DNA of 44,134 nt from an uncultured Chromatiaceae bacterium (lineage in GTDB: Bacteria > Pseudomonadota > Gammaproteobacteria > DRLM01), in contig CALZJG010000134.1 in assembly GCA_945787555.1 (NCBI GenBank), positions 1 to 44,134 of the forward strand, written 5' to 3'. Position numbers and translations under genes: made by a program. Shown here one piece after another: positions 34,550 to 42,873 of this stretch. The first letter of the stretch is position 1. The number at the start of each line of letters is the position of its first letter. The notes beneath the pieces were generated by a model. That model made no database searches, was not told the DNA's origin, and was given only the letters and a program-made list of their open reading frames with translations.

Positions 34550-36957
34550 GGTGTCTCTTTGTCCTTGGCGTGTTCGGCGAAGGCTTGCCGTAATTGCGCG
34601 AGTTCGCGCAAGCGTGTCTGCACCCTGGCGTTGACACTACCGTCGCTAAACTGCCCCTCCGCATCCGTTTCACCCGCGGCCATACCGGTGAGCAGCGCGA
34701 TGCCCTGATCCACCGTCTCGACCGGAAAGATCAGAAACTTGCCTTGCTGCACCGCTTCGATGACGTCTTCGCGCAACATCAAGTGTTGCATGTTGGCGGC
34801 TGGAATCAGCACGCCTTGGTGGCCGGACAATCCGCGCATACGACAGACATCGAAGTAGCCTTCGATCTTTTCATTGACGCCACCGATGGCCTGCACCTGG
34901 CCTTGCTGATTGATCGAACCGGTGACTGCCAGTGATTGCTTAATCGGCGCGTCCGCGAGCGCCGACAATAACGCGTAGAGTTCCGCCGACGAAGCGCTGT
35001 CGCCTTCCACCTCACCGTAGGATTGTTCGAACACCAGCGTCGCCGACAGTGACAGCGCCACATCGGCCGCATAACGCGAGCCCAACCACCCGGAGAGGAT
35101 CAGCACGCCCTTGGAATGAATGGGTCCGCCCAGTTCGACTTCGCGTTCGATATCGATGACCTCGCCTTCTCCCAAACGCACGCGGGCGGTGATGCGATGC
35201 GGCGCGCCGAAGGAATAACCGCCCAGTTGCAGCACCGACAACCCATTGACCTGCCCCACCGCTAAGCCGTCGGTGTCTATAAGAGTGGTGCCGCGCCGAA
35301 TCGACTCGCGCACGCGCTCTTCTATGCGACTGGCGCGATGGACTTGCCCGCTGATGGCTAGACACACATGCTCACGCTCCACGCATGCTGCGCCCGCCTC
35401 CCCGGCGTAGTAATCACTCTCGCGGAGCAGATCGGCGATACTACGCAAATGAGTGGACATCTTGTGCGCATCGCCTACCAAACGTGCGGCGTGTTCGATG
35501 ACGCGCGCCACCGCTTCGCGGCGGTAAGGACGCAACTCGGCTTGCCGCGCCATGGTGGCGATGAAGTGGGCATAGAGCCGGTGATTGTCGGGAGTGCGGT
35601 CCATACTGTCCTCGAAATCCGCCGCCACCTTGAATAGGTCGGCGAACTCCGGATCGTGTTCGCACAACAGATAATAGAGCAGCCGATCCCCCAACAGCAC
35701 CACTTTAACATCCAGCGGAATCGGCTCGGGCTCCAGGGAAGCGGTGCTCACCAAACTCAACATCCGCTCCACCGACTCGATACGCAACTCACGACTGCGC
35801 AAAGCGCGCTTCAAGCCGTCCCACGCGAATGGTTGCATCAATAGTTTATGCGCATCGAGGATCAAGTAACCGCCGTTGGCGCGATGCAGGGCGCCACCTC
35901 GTATCAACGAAAAATCCGTTACCAGGGCCCCCATCATGGCCACATGCTCCAAATGACCGACAAGGTTTTGATAAGTCGGATGATCTTCGTATAGCACCGG
36001 CGCGCCCTGATGATCGGCTTGCTCGACGATGACGTTCACGCCATAACGACGCAGCGCGGATGAGTGGCTACCTGTCAGCGCCAACAGTGGTGAGGCGCCC
36101 TCTTCCTGTTGGCGAAAATCATCGATGTTCTCAATGACGTCCTCTTGCACGGCATTGAGATGCGCGATCAACGCCTCATAGGCGGCGTATTTCTCGAGCA
36201 GCGCGCCGATCTCATGTCCGGTCGCGGCCATGGCCACGTCGCGATTCAGGGTCTTGAGCTTCTCGCGGCTTTCTTGACGCCACAGGGGAATCTGACGGAT
36301 CACCGCGCGCAATTTTCCCTCAAAACCCTCCATCGCTAGTGCGACACGTTTTTTTTCCGGCTCCGGCATATGTTCGTATTCGTCCGGACTTAGCACTTCG
36401 CCTTCGCGCGTGGGTGCGAAGGCGAAACCGGAGGGCGTGCGCAGCAAATCCACGCCTTGCGTGCGAGCGTCGCGTTGTATCGCGGCGATGGCTTCCTCAC
36501 GGCGGTCTTTGAATTCCTGCTCGATCTCCTGTACCCGCGTGCGATACTCGTCGCTTTCGAAGGCGCTCGGGATGGCGGATTGCAGATCTTCCACCAACCG
36601 CAACATATCGTGGCGCAGTTCGCGCGCCCGGCCGGGGGGCAATTCTACCGCGCGGGGTCGTTGAGTGTCGGTGAAGTTGTAGAGATACACCCAATCGGAG
36701 GGTGTGGATTGTTGGCTGGCACGCTGACTGAGCAAGCGCTGCACGACGGAATGTTTGCCGGTGCCCGCGGGCCCTAGGGCGTAAATATTGTAGCCGGAAT
36801 TCTTGATGCCGACGCCGAAGCGTATCGCCTCTAGCGCGCGGGGCTGGCCCGGAACCTCGTCCACATCGGCCACATCGGCCGTGGTTTCGAAAGGCAACTC
36901 TTCGACGGCGACGCGTCGATACAGTTGTTCCGGGGCCAACGGACTGACTTCAGTCAT
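34546..36957 (-). CDS. Lon-like ATP-dependent protease (LonB/YcbZ type)
   Basis: 803 residues. N-terminal AAA part with P-loop GPAGTGKHSV near residue 60, interrupted by a long coiled-coil-like insert (about 120-300), then VTDFSLIRGGALHRANGGYLI of the ATPase core and a C-terminal Lon protease domain. The catalytic dyad is seen as Ser in EGDSASSAEL and Lys in GGVNEKIEG exactly 43 residues later, the same spacing as Ser679/Lys722 of E. coli Lon. The lack of the Lon N-domain and the insert place it in the Lon-related (LonB/AAA_32, YcbZ) group. It probably degrades misfolded or regulatory proteins. Start ATG 36957 has GGGAGG very close (about 2 bases), an unusually short spacing. Confidence 0.9.
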   Translation of the reverse strand: MTEVSPLAPEQLYRRVAVEELPFETTADVADVDEVPGQPRALEAIRFGVGIKNSGYNIYALGPAGTGKHSVVQRLLSQRASQQSTPSDWVYLYNFTDTQRPRAVELPPGRARELRHDMLRLVEDLQSAIPSAFESDEYRTRVQEIEQEFKDRREEAIAAIQRDARTQGVDLLRTPSGFAFAPTREGEVLSPDEYEHMPEPEKKRVALAMEGFEGKLRAVIRQIPLWRQESREKLKTLNRDVAMAATGHEIGALLEKYAAYEALIAHLNAVQEDVIENIDDFRQQEEGASPLLALTGSHSSALRRYGVNVIVEQADHQGAPVLYEDHPTYQNLVGHLEHVAMMGALVTDFSLIRGGALHRANGGYLILDAHKLLMQPFAWDGLKRALRSRELRIESVERMLSLVSTASLEPEPIPLDVKVVLLGDRLLYYLLCEHDPEFADLFKVAADFEDSMDRTPDNHRLYAHFIATMARQAELRPYRREAVARVIEHAARLVGDAHKMSTHLRSIADLLRESDYYAGEAGAACVEREHVCLAISGQVHRASRIEERVRESIRRGTTLIDTDGLAVGQVNGLSVLQLGGYSFGAPHRITARVRLGEGEVIDIEREVELGGPIHSKGVLILSGWLGSRYAADVALSLSATLVFEQSYGEVEGDSASSAELYALLSALADAPIKQSLAVTGSINQQGQVQAIGGVNEKIEGYFDVCRMRGLSGHQGVLIPAANMQHLMLREDVIEAVQQGKFLIFPVETVDQGIALLTGMAAGETDAEGQFSDGSVNARVQTRLRELAQLRQAFAEHAKDKETP

Positions 36958-37038
36958 GACCTCCCTCGATTCTGCTCACGCTGGCGTGGCGGGAAAACCT
37001 GTGGCCTTGACCTCCCGATGATGACGCAAACGATCGAT

Positions 37039-37491
37039 CTAGCGCCCTTGCGTGAACGCAGCGATCAAACGATCCTCTAGTTCGATGCGATCCGCCATCA
37101 TTTCTCCAAGCTTGGATAAATCCTCGCCCAAGGTGGTCACCAATTCGCAATGATCTTCGCAATCGTACTTGTCATTGAAATCGAGTATGACTTGAGTACT
37201 GTCGAGGATGCGCGGATACATATCCTCGACGACTTCCAGAATGGCGCCACGCCGCTCGCGGTTCTCGGCGAAATGGCGATAGAGCTGAAAATGTGCGTGG
37301 GCGGTGTAATCGACCAGCGTCTGGCAAAACCTTTGCAACAAAGGCGGCACAGCAGGATTGTCGGTCAAGGGACGCTTGGATGCCAGTTGACCATACACGG
37401 TCAGCATTTCAGTGCGTGCCTCGACCAGCTTGTTGATCAGGGCGACGGAACGAACCCGCCGCTCACCGGCGACTCTTTCTTGTTGCAGCAT
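37039..37491 (-). CDS. rsd: Rsd/AlgQ family anti-sigma-70 factor
   Basis: 150 residues, predicted all-helical. The segment FCQTLVDYTAHAHFQLY matches the Rsd/AlgQ core (FCQSLVDYLSAGHFSIY in E. coli Rsd), followed by YPRILDSTQVILDFNDKYD and a C-terminal LEDRLIAAF like LEDKLI of Rsd. Rsd binds sigma-70 and frees core polymerase for alternative sigma factors in stationary phase. ATG 37491 has GGAGGCG upstream. It sits between the Sel1 gene and the Lon-like protease, inside the stress block with relA and hsp20. Confidence 0.85.
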   Translation of the reverse strand: MLQQERVAGERRVRSVALINKLVEARTEMLTVYGQLASKRPLTDNPAVPPLLQRFCQTLVDYTAHAHFQLYRHFAENRERRGAILEVVEDMYPRILDSTQVILDFNDKYDCEDHCELVTTLGEDLSKLGEMMADRIELEDRLIAAFTQGR

Positions 37492-37589
37492 GCTAATACG
37501 CCTCCAGCAGAACTACGGGCATTGTATCAGCATAGTTCGTCACACTACATCAATTTCAGACATCTTTTTACTGGATGCTACGGAATAAT

Positions 37590-37627
37590 ATAATAAAAAT
37601 CCGCCCCCTCAGCGCGAGGGGCCGGAT
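37590..37627 (-). terminator. Intrinsic terminator of the Sel1 gene
   Basis: On the - strand ATCCGGCCCCTC (37627-37616) pairs with GAGGGGGCGGAT (37610-37599) over 12 positions with one mismatch and a 5-base loop, running straight into TTTTTATTATATT. It lies about 50 bases past the Sel1 stop and before rsd, so rsd probably has its own promoter. Confidence 0.85.
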
Positions 37628-37677
37628 GTCGTGAGGCTGAGGCTGAGAGGCCGTTGCGACGGCGGGGCTCGCTACGC

Positions 37678-38058
37678 TCACATATTGTGTACCCGTTCCT
37701 CCCAATAGCGGGCGCGGGCGGGATCACGCGGCAAGCCGAACCAGCCTTCTTGATACCCGACGGAGAGAAATTCCTGGGCCTGCTTCGAACCACTGCGCGC
37801 GGCGCGATGATACCAGCGCACCGCTTCTTCTTCGTTACGCTCGACGCCTAAACCGCCGTGATACATCAAGGCCAGATTGAATTGCGCCTGGGCGTTGCCC
37901 TCGTTGGCCAATGGCGTCATGAGCGAGGCCGCCCGATGATAATTGCCTGATTCGGCGGCGGTGAAGGCATCCACATATTGGTCGGCTTGAACCAGGGCGG
38001 TGCTGCTCAATAAAGCAACGCCGAGTAAGCCTTGAATGAGCAAAGCGCGTTTTTTCAT
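37678..38058 (-). CDS. Small secreted Sel1-repeat protein
   Basis: 126 residues. Signal peptide MKKRALLIQGLLGVALLSSTALVQA, cleavage probably after VQA. The mature part carries two to three Sel1/TPR-like helical repeats (AQAQFNLALMYHGGLGVERNEEEAVRWYHRAA; SKQAQEFLSVGYQEGWFGLPRDPARARYWEERV, both given in part). Sel1 repeats mediate protein-protein contacts; no enzyme domain. Partner unknown. It ends at a strong terminator. Confidence 0.82.
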   Translation of the reverse strand: MKKRALLIQGLLGVALLSSTALVQADQYVDAFTAAESGNYHRAASLMTPLANEGNAQAQFNLALMYHGGLGVERNEEEAVRWYHRAARSGSKQAQEFLSVGYQEGWFGLPRDPARARYWEERVHNM

Positions 38059-38179
38059 GTCACACCCCTGTTAGTCTCGTTGCTTAGTGTATCGGCGCAC
38101 TCAACGCGCCACGTTAGGCAGTCTAGGCGCGCAGAGACCCGCAGACTGTGAAGCGACTCACAACTTCAGGAAGGTGACG

Positions 38180-38959
38180 TCAGTTGAACAGCAGTCTGAT
38201 TCCGACCAGCGCGAGCACGATGGCGAATAAGCGCACTAATAGGGTCGTGGGTAGCTGATGGGCCCAGCGCGCGCCCACGGGCGCGGTCACGACGCTCACC
38301 AGGGCGATGGTCAGCGCCGCCGACCATTGGATTGCGTCAAAGGCAGGCGTCTGCTGCGATAGTATGAGGGAAAACCCCAGTACGCCGCCCAAAGCGATGG
38401 GAAAACCGCACGCGGCCGAGGTGGCGATGGCATGGCGCACCGGCACTTGGCACCAGCGTAAGAACGGCACCGTCATGGTGCCGCCGCCTATGCCTACCAA
38501 GGCTGAAATGAGCCCGATCATCCCCCCGGCCGCGGCCAAACTCGGCCGCGCCGGTAAACGGTGTTGGAACCGTGGGTACCGCTGCCAGCCCATCTGCACG
38601 GCAACCGACAAGGCGAAGATGGCGAAGCACAGCCGCAAGACATCGCTCGACAGCTCGCGGGCTAACAAAGCGCCACCACAAGCCCCCACCAGCATGGCGA
38701 TGCCCAAGCCCCGTACCAGACGCCACTCCACCGCGTTATGACGCTGATGCGCCCAGGTCGAGGAGAGAGAGGTCAACAATACCGTGGCGAGCGATGTGGC
38801 CACCGCGGCATGGGCGGTGTAGTCAGTGGCGACGTCTAACAGCGGAAAGACGAATATGAGCGTGGGAACGATGACCAAGCCGCCACCTATGCCCAGGAGC
38901 CCGGCGAGCACGCCGCTGACGGCACCTAGCAGCGGATAAACGAAATACCATTCGATCAA
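38180..38959 (-). CDS. TauE/SafE (TSUP) family membrane transporter
   Basis: 259 residues with about 8 hydrophobic helices. Two glycine-rich family repeats are plain: GVLAGLLGIGGGLVIVPTL near residue 17 and GLISALVGIGGGTMTVPFLRW in the second half, the internal duplication of TSUP carriers. Such proteins move sulfite, sulfoacetate or other small anions out of the cell; substrate unknown. The start is TTG at 38959 and no good ribosome site is visible, so the start is the least certain part. It follows the hsp20 hairpin on the same strand. Confidence 0.87.
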   Translation of the reverse strand: MIEWYFVYPLLGAVSGVLAGLLGIGGGLVIVPTLIFVFPLLDVATDYTAHAAVATSLATVLLTSLSSTWAHQRHNAVEWRLVRGLGIAMLVGACGGALLARELSSDVLRLCFAIFALSVAVQMGWQRYPRFQHRLPARPSLAAAGGMIGLISALVGIGGGTMTVPFLRWCQVPVRHAIATSAACGFPIALGGVLGFSLILSQQTPAFDAIQWSAALTIALVSVVTAPVGARWAHQLPTTLLVRLFAIVLALVGIRLLFN

Positions 38960-38995
38960 TGCGGTACCCGACCGATAGGCTTAGGCGAGGCGCAC

Positions 38996-39021
38996 CCCGA
39001 GGGCTGGTGACAGCCCTCGGG
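38996..39021 (-). terminator. Strong stem-loop after hsp20, no T tract
   Basis: CCCGAGGGCT (38996-39005) and AGCCCTCGGG (39012-39021) form a perfect 10-base stem with a 6-base loop, 20 bases past the hsp20 stop. No T run follows on either strand, so it may stabilise the hsp20 mRNA 3' end or attenuate read-through into the TSUP gene rather than act as a classical intrinsic terminator. Confidence 0.55.
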
Positions 39022-39040
39022 ATTGGTGAGGCAGGCCCGA

Positions 39041-39553
39041 CTATTCGACTTTGATGGAACGACGGGGTGTGATCGTCGTCTTAGGTAACACCAGCTCCAA
39101 TACGCCGTTCTTGAAGGTGGCCTTGGCCTGACTCCCATCGACATCGGCAGGCAAGGCGACGCTACGAGAGAATTCCCCGCGACTGCGTTCACAGCGATAA
39201 TATTCACCCTCTTCCTTTTCTTCTTCGTGGTGGGTGGCCCCGCGTATGGTCACCATATTGTCGGTCACCGACACGTCGAGGTTCTCTTTGTTGATGCCGG
39301 GCACTTCGGCACGCACGATGATGTTTTCGGCGCGATCTATGACGTCCACGGCGGGGATACGCGTCTCAAAGTCAGTGGCCCATTCCGATAAGGTCGGCCG
39401 AGATAAGCGGTTCAGGCTGGGCCAGCCGCGCGACAGCCAATTTTCGAACCAGCGATCCATTTCCTCGAAGGGACTCAACGCCTGTGCGGCGCGGCGGGCT
39501 TGCAGCTCGCGAGGGCTCTTAGCGCCTCCAGCGGATTTCTTTTCCATGTTCAA
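39041..39553 (-). CDS. Small heat-shock protein, Hsp20/alpha-crystallin family
   Basis: ATP-independent holdase chaperone. 170 residues from TTG 39553, or 168 from ATG 39547. AAGGAGG lies 7 bases before the TTG and 13 before the ATG, so the TTG start is better spaced. The alpha-crystallin domain covers about 60-160: IPAVDVIDRAENIIVRAEVPG, NKENLDVSVTDNMVTIRG, and the signature FKNGVLELVLPK near the end (A-x-x-x-N-G-V-L). The N-terminal part contains the WFENWLSRGWPSL aromatic stretch. The C-terminal I-x-V tail motif ends in RRSIKVE. No certain sigma-32 promoter was found upstream. Confidence 0.93.
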   Translation of the reverse strand: MNMEKKSAGGAKSPRELQARRAAQALSPFEEMDRWFENWLSRGWPSLNRLSRPTLSEWATDFETRIPAVDVIDRAENIIVRAEVPGINKENLDVSVTDNMVTIRGATHHEEEKEEGEYYRCERSRGEFSRSVALPADVDGSQAKATFKNGVLELVLPKTTITPRRSIKVE

Positions 39554-39790
39554 CGTGACACCTCCTTAGCCTAATAAAGAGACAACCATACCCATCCTCT
39601 ACGCTGTGCGAACCATCGCTGCGGCACGGCGCTCTCTTGATGGTAGAGCAAGCGATGAGGCGGCGACAACAACGGTATTTTGGCGGCCTGGTATTGCCCG
39701 CTTAGAGGATTACAATAGACGAGGGGCGCCGTAAAAAATCCTCGGGCGTCACCCAGCTCCAAGCTAGCTCCAAGACGGAGGAGGTGCAGT

Positions 39791-40096
39791 ATGGTCGATG
39801 AAAATCCGTATCAGCCGGTCGTCGGCGACTGGTACCAGGACGAACAGGGACGGGTGTTCGAGATCGTCGCGGTGGACGACGATGAGGGCACCGTAGGCAT
39901 CCAGCTCTACGAAGGCGACGTGGGGCAGTACGACATGGACACTTGGCAGACGCTAGTGCTCTCCCCCGCTGCGCCGCCGGAAGACTGGTCGGCTCCCTTC
40001 GACGAAATGGCTCGAGATGACCTCGGTTACAGTGATAGTGCGATCCATCCCGAAGATTGGTCGGGACCGTTGAACGACGTGGACCGCATGGACTGA
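39791..40096 (+). CDS. Uncharacterised acidic 101-residue protein (paralogue of the gene at 31121)
   Basis: Function unknown. The N-terminal half VVGDWYQDEQGRVFEIVAVD and GIQLYEGDVGQYDMDTW matches the 31121 protein, while the C-terminal half differs and contains two EDWS(A/G)P repeats (near 64 and 90). Very acidic, soluble, no signal peptide. GGAGGAGG is an excellent ribosome site before ATG 39791, suggesting high expression. Just upstream AGCTCCAAG occurs twice (39755-39763 and 39766-39774). It is the only + gene between hsp20 (-) and the c7 cytochrome (-). Confidence 0.75.
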   Translation: MVDENPYQPVVGDWYQDEQGRVFEIVAVDDDEGTVGIQLYEGDVGQYDMDTWQTLVLSPAAPPEDWSAPFDEMARDDLGYSDSAIHPEDWSGPLNDVDRMD

Positions 40097-40120
40097 TTCA
40101 CCCGCTCTCGTGCACCTTAG

Positions 40121-40696
40121 TCACGGCACAAAGGCAGGAGATGACCCGGCGTGCGGAACGCTGTGGCAGCGCTCGCAGGTCCACAAGGCAAACGAAACTT
40201 TGTCGTGACACCGACCGCAGTATTGGCCCTTGAGTATCTTCTCCATGGACACCGGATTGCCATTGTCCTTCGGTAAGAAGATTTCCGAGTGACAGTTGCT
40301 GCACGCTAACCACTGGGTGTGCGCCAAATGAGGGAAACGCACATGGGGCATCTGCGCGGTATCTTTCATGATGATATCCAGGTCCAGCACTTCCAGCTCG
40401 GGCCCATCCGCCGCATCACCCGTCAAGGTCTGGCGCGGATTGATGACCCCTTCTTGCAGCGCCTTCACCCATTGCACTTCGCCACGCCGGTCCTTGGGCA
40501 AGTCGATCATGGATTCGACGGGATTCTGCAGGGACGGCAAGGCCGGATTGTCAGGGTCATGGATACCATCGACCGCCAGCGGCGTAAGGGGCGGGGCGAT
40601 GACCGGCTTCTCCTCTTCTTCTGCCCACGAGGAGGTCATAGCGCCACCGAGCATGGCGCCTAACGCCATTAAGAAAGCTATTGTTCTAAGAGACAT
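40121..40696 (-). CDS. Triheme cytochrome c, c7-like
   Basis: Periplasmic multiheme electron carrier. ATG 40696 starts the signal peptide MSLRTIAFLMALGAMLGGAMTSSWA (another ATG lies 12 bases upstream); cleavage probably before EEEE. The 191-residue protein has three CxxCH sites, CSNCH, CGRCH and CERCH, crowded into the last 65 residues, with extra histidines (HVRFPHLAHTQW, SVPHAG) available as distal ligands, the pattern of small c7-type triheme proteins. The N-terminal 100 residues are Pro-rich with no recognised domain. Redox partner unknown. It diverges from the lipoprotein gene, sharing a 64-base region. Confidence 0.85.
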   Translation of the reverse strand: MSLRTIAFLMALGAMLGGAMTSSWAEEEEKPVIAPPLTPLAVDGIHDPDNPALPSLQNPVESMIDLPKDRRGEVQWVKALQEGVINPRQTLTGDAADGPELEVLDLDIIMKDTAQMPHVRFPHLAHTQWLACSNCHSEIFLPKDNGNPVSMEKILKGQYCGRCHDKVSFALWTCERCHSVPHAGSSPAFVP

Positions 40697-40760
40697 GTCG
40701 GCACCCATAGTGTTGATCGGGCAGGCCGCCGGTTAAGGAGCGAGCACGGCCCCGGCAGTA

Positions 40761-42446
40761 ATGGAGTCATATGTGAATTATCGTCGCCTGGCAGCACAGC
40801 TTTATAACGATAGGCCATCGCGCCTGTCCCGTCCATTGCACCACGTCGCCGCCTCGCTACAGCTTTCCTTGGGCTGGGTGTTGATCGTCACCTTACTGTC
40901 CGCCTGCGCAATTCCCCGTCCAGCGCCGGAACCATTAGCGGCGACGCCACTCGAAACCCTGTGTCGCGTGTTGTTCGATGAGTTGGACCTGATCACCGAC
41001 CAATACGGCGTCAACGACGCTCAAGCGACCCGTATCGCCGGCTTTCCCTACTTGCGGGCGAATCGTCATTTGGCATCCTATCGCGGTGACACTATGGACG
41101 AAACACGCTTCAACACCTGGGTGAATCATCTGCGAACCTTGGATCGCGAGGGGCGTCGCTACGAGTTGAGCAATCTCGCACCGCAACTCCGGGCCACCTT
41201 GCCGGGCGCGGCTGGGTTCGATGAGACCGCGAATTTGGATGCCACACTGGGCGAATGCGGCGATATGCTCCGCAACAGTGAACTCGACTCTCCCCTCCGC
41301 CGCGACCAATTGCTGCGGCAGATCAACGTTCCCGATGATTACTCCACCGGCCGCCGCGTGGCGGGGCTGTATCCGCTCACCGCCTTGGCGGTGCGCGCCT
41401 CTATCAAACATTGGCATGCACGCATGCAGCACGCCTTTACGCACCACGCTGAGCGAAACGAAAAGCCACTCGCTGAGCGCGTCGAAGAACCAACACGCGC
41501 GCCGAGCTCGCTCACGCATTATGGGCCTGCCGCTACGACGCGCAGCCTGTCGGCCGCGGAGACAGCGCGATTACTCAATGCACGGCGCGACGCCCTCGAT
41601 CTTCCGCAGCTCAGCGTTGCGGAACGCCAGAGTCTATTCACCACTCACGCCCCTATCGTTTCGGTACGCACAGCGCGGAACGAGGATCGCATCGGCGCGC
41701 CGTACTGGAGCAACGATACAACACCCCGCATCGACATTACTCGGCCGACGCTGTACACACAGCTGTCTCATACCCGCTTTCAGGGCCGAACCTTGCTGCA
41801 ACTGAACTATCTGCTGTGGTTTCCCGAGCGCCGCAAGAGTTCGTGGTGGGACATACTCGGCGGTCATCTGGATGGCTTGATCTGGCGGGTGACATTAGGC
41901 CCAGACGGCACGCCGTGGTTGTACGACACCATACATCCCTGTGGCTGTTATCACACGTTCTTTCCCAGCAGCGCTCTGCGAGCGAAAAAACAGCAAGGAC
42001 TCTATGTCGAACCTATCTTGATCGCACATCAGGCGCCGCCCCTCAAGGAGGGTCAGCGAGCCGAGGTACACGTCGCTGCTCATACGCATTACGTCCTCGG
42101 TCTCACGAACACGACGGGGCACGGCACGACCATTCCTTATGAGTTGAGGGACCATGACGAGCTGCGGTCACTACCGCAGCCAGAGGGCGAACGACGTAGC
42201 CTGTTCGACCGGCGCGGCTTCGTATCCGGCACCCAACGCGGCGAACGCTGGCTGTTGTGGCCGATGGGCATCGTCAATCCCGGCGCGATGCGGCAATGGG
42301 GCCGCCATGCCACCGCCTTTATCGGGCGCCGTCATTTCGATGATGCATATCTGCTGGAAAATCTCTTCGACGCCGCAGGAAGCGGCGATCTTGATCAAGA
42401 AAGTCTCACCGCTGCCGACACAAGCGGTACAGGAACTAAACGGTAG
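40761..42446 (+). CDS. Large uncharacterised lipoprotein
   Basis: I do not recognise the family. A hydrophobic segment (LSLGWVLIVTLLSAC) ends in a lipobox with lipidated C49, so the protein is probably anchored to a membrane facing the periplasm. The long 30-residue lead before it makes a GTG start at 40773 (GGAG 6 bases upstream) likely as well; ATG 40761 has no good site nearby. The mature part of about 510 residues is soluble. Its second half is well structured: LLWFPERRKSSWWDILGGHLDGLIWRVTLG (in part), YDTIHPCGCYHTFF with a Cys-Gly-Cys between histidines, HVAAHTHYVLGL, and WLLWPMGIVNPGAMRQWGRH. The HPCGCYH cluster could bind metal or heme. Divergent from the c7 cytochrome, which hints at a shared envelope function. 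Confidence 0.75.
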   Translation: MESYVNYRRLAAQLYNDRPSRLSRPLHHVAASLQLSLGWVLIVTLLSACAIPRPAPEPLAATPLETLCRVLFDELDLITDQYGVNDAQATRIAGFPYLRANRHLASYRGDTMDETRFNTWVNHLRTLDREGRRYELSNLAPQLRATLPGAAGFDETANLDATLGECGDMLRNSELDSPLRRDQLLRQINVPDDYSTGRRVAGLYPLTALAVRASIKHWHARMQHAFTHHAERNEKPLAERVEEPTRAPSSLTHYGPAATTRSLSAAETARLLNARRDALDLPQLSVAERQSLFTTHAPIVSVRTARNEDRIGAPYWSNDTTPRIDITRPTLYTQLSHTRFQGRTLLQLNYLLWFPERRKSSWWDILGGHLDGLIWRVTLGPDGTPWLYDTIHPCGCYHTFFPSSALRAKKQQGLYVEPILIAHQAPPLKEGQRAEVHVAAHTHYVLGLTNTTGHGTTIPYELRDHDELRSLPQPEGERRSLFDRRGFVSGTQRGERWLLWPMGIVNPGAMRQWGRHATAFIGRRHFDDAYLLENLFDAAGSGDLDQESLTAADTSGTGTKR

Positions 42447-42525
42447 TCGCAAGGCTACCTGACAGGGAAATGTCGACCCTAGTAGTTAATGGCCAAGCGT
42501 TTTCACTGGCAAGAGAGGGGCCGAT

Positions 42526-42765
42526 ATGACACTCGATGAATTTCGCGACTTGATTGAAGATTCTCCCGATCGGGAGTTATTCCAGGAAGTGCAGAAATGC
42601 GTCTGCAAGTCACTGGCACAAGCCGAAGACCCAGCGTCGGAATCACATAATATGCTGGATCTGGCCTACGCCGAATGCACGCGGCGCGGCAAAGAACGTC
42701 TCTACGACAAAGCCTACGAGACGGTCTGCCGAAAACCCCATGTGTGCAAGGTCTTACTCGCCTAG
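42526..42765 (+). CDS. Small Cys-rich protein of unknown function
   Basis: 79 residues, predicted mostly helical, no signal peptide. Five cysteines at 25, 27, 51, 68 and 74, arranged CVC, then AEC, then VCRKPHVC with a histidine at 72. The pattern could bind zinc or a cluster, but it matches no motif I know. GAGAGGGG lies just before ATG 42526, a strong ribosome site that supports a real gene. It follows the lipoprotein by about 80 bases on the same strand. Confidence 0.6.
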   Translation: MTLDEFRDLIEDSPDRELFQEVQKCVCKSLAQAEDPASESHNMLDLAYAECTRRGKERLYDKAYETVCRKPHVCKVLLA

Positions 42766-42849
42766 ACCAGGATCATCATGTCCGGAGCTGGCGAGGCACA
42801 ACTGATCAATGCCTGGTGCTTGCTGCTAAGGCACCAAGCCATCTTCACC

Positions 42850-42873
42850 CCCTCTCCCGCAGGCGGGAGAGGG
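42850..42873. repeat. Perfect 24-base palindrome (REP-like)
   Basis: CCCTCTCCCGC-AG-GCGGGAGAGGG: an 11-base perfect stem with a 2-base loop. Similar CTCTCCCGC/GCGGGAGAG palindromes are common dispersed intergenic repeats in many proteobacteria. A smaller palindrome, CGGCC-TTT-GGCCG, lies at 42896-42908. This 278-base gap (42766-43043) shows no convincing gene. Confidence 0.75.

Noticed and set aside
39571-39762. 63-codon - strand frame upstream of hsp20
   Set aside because: It occupies the hsp20 promoter region and has no recognisable features; more likely non-coding leader.
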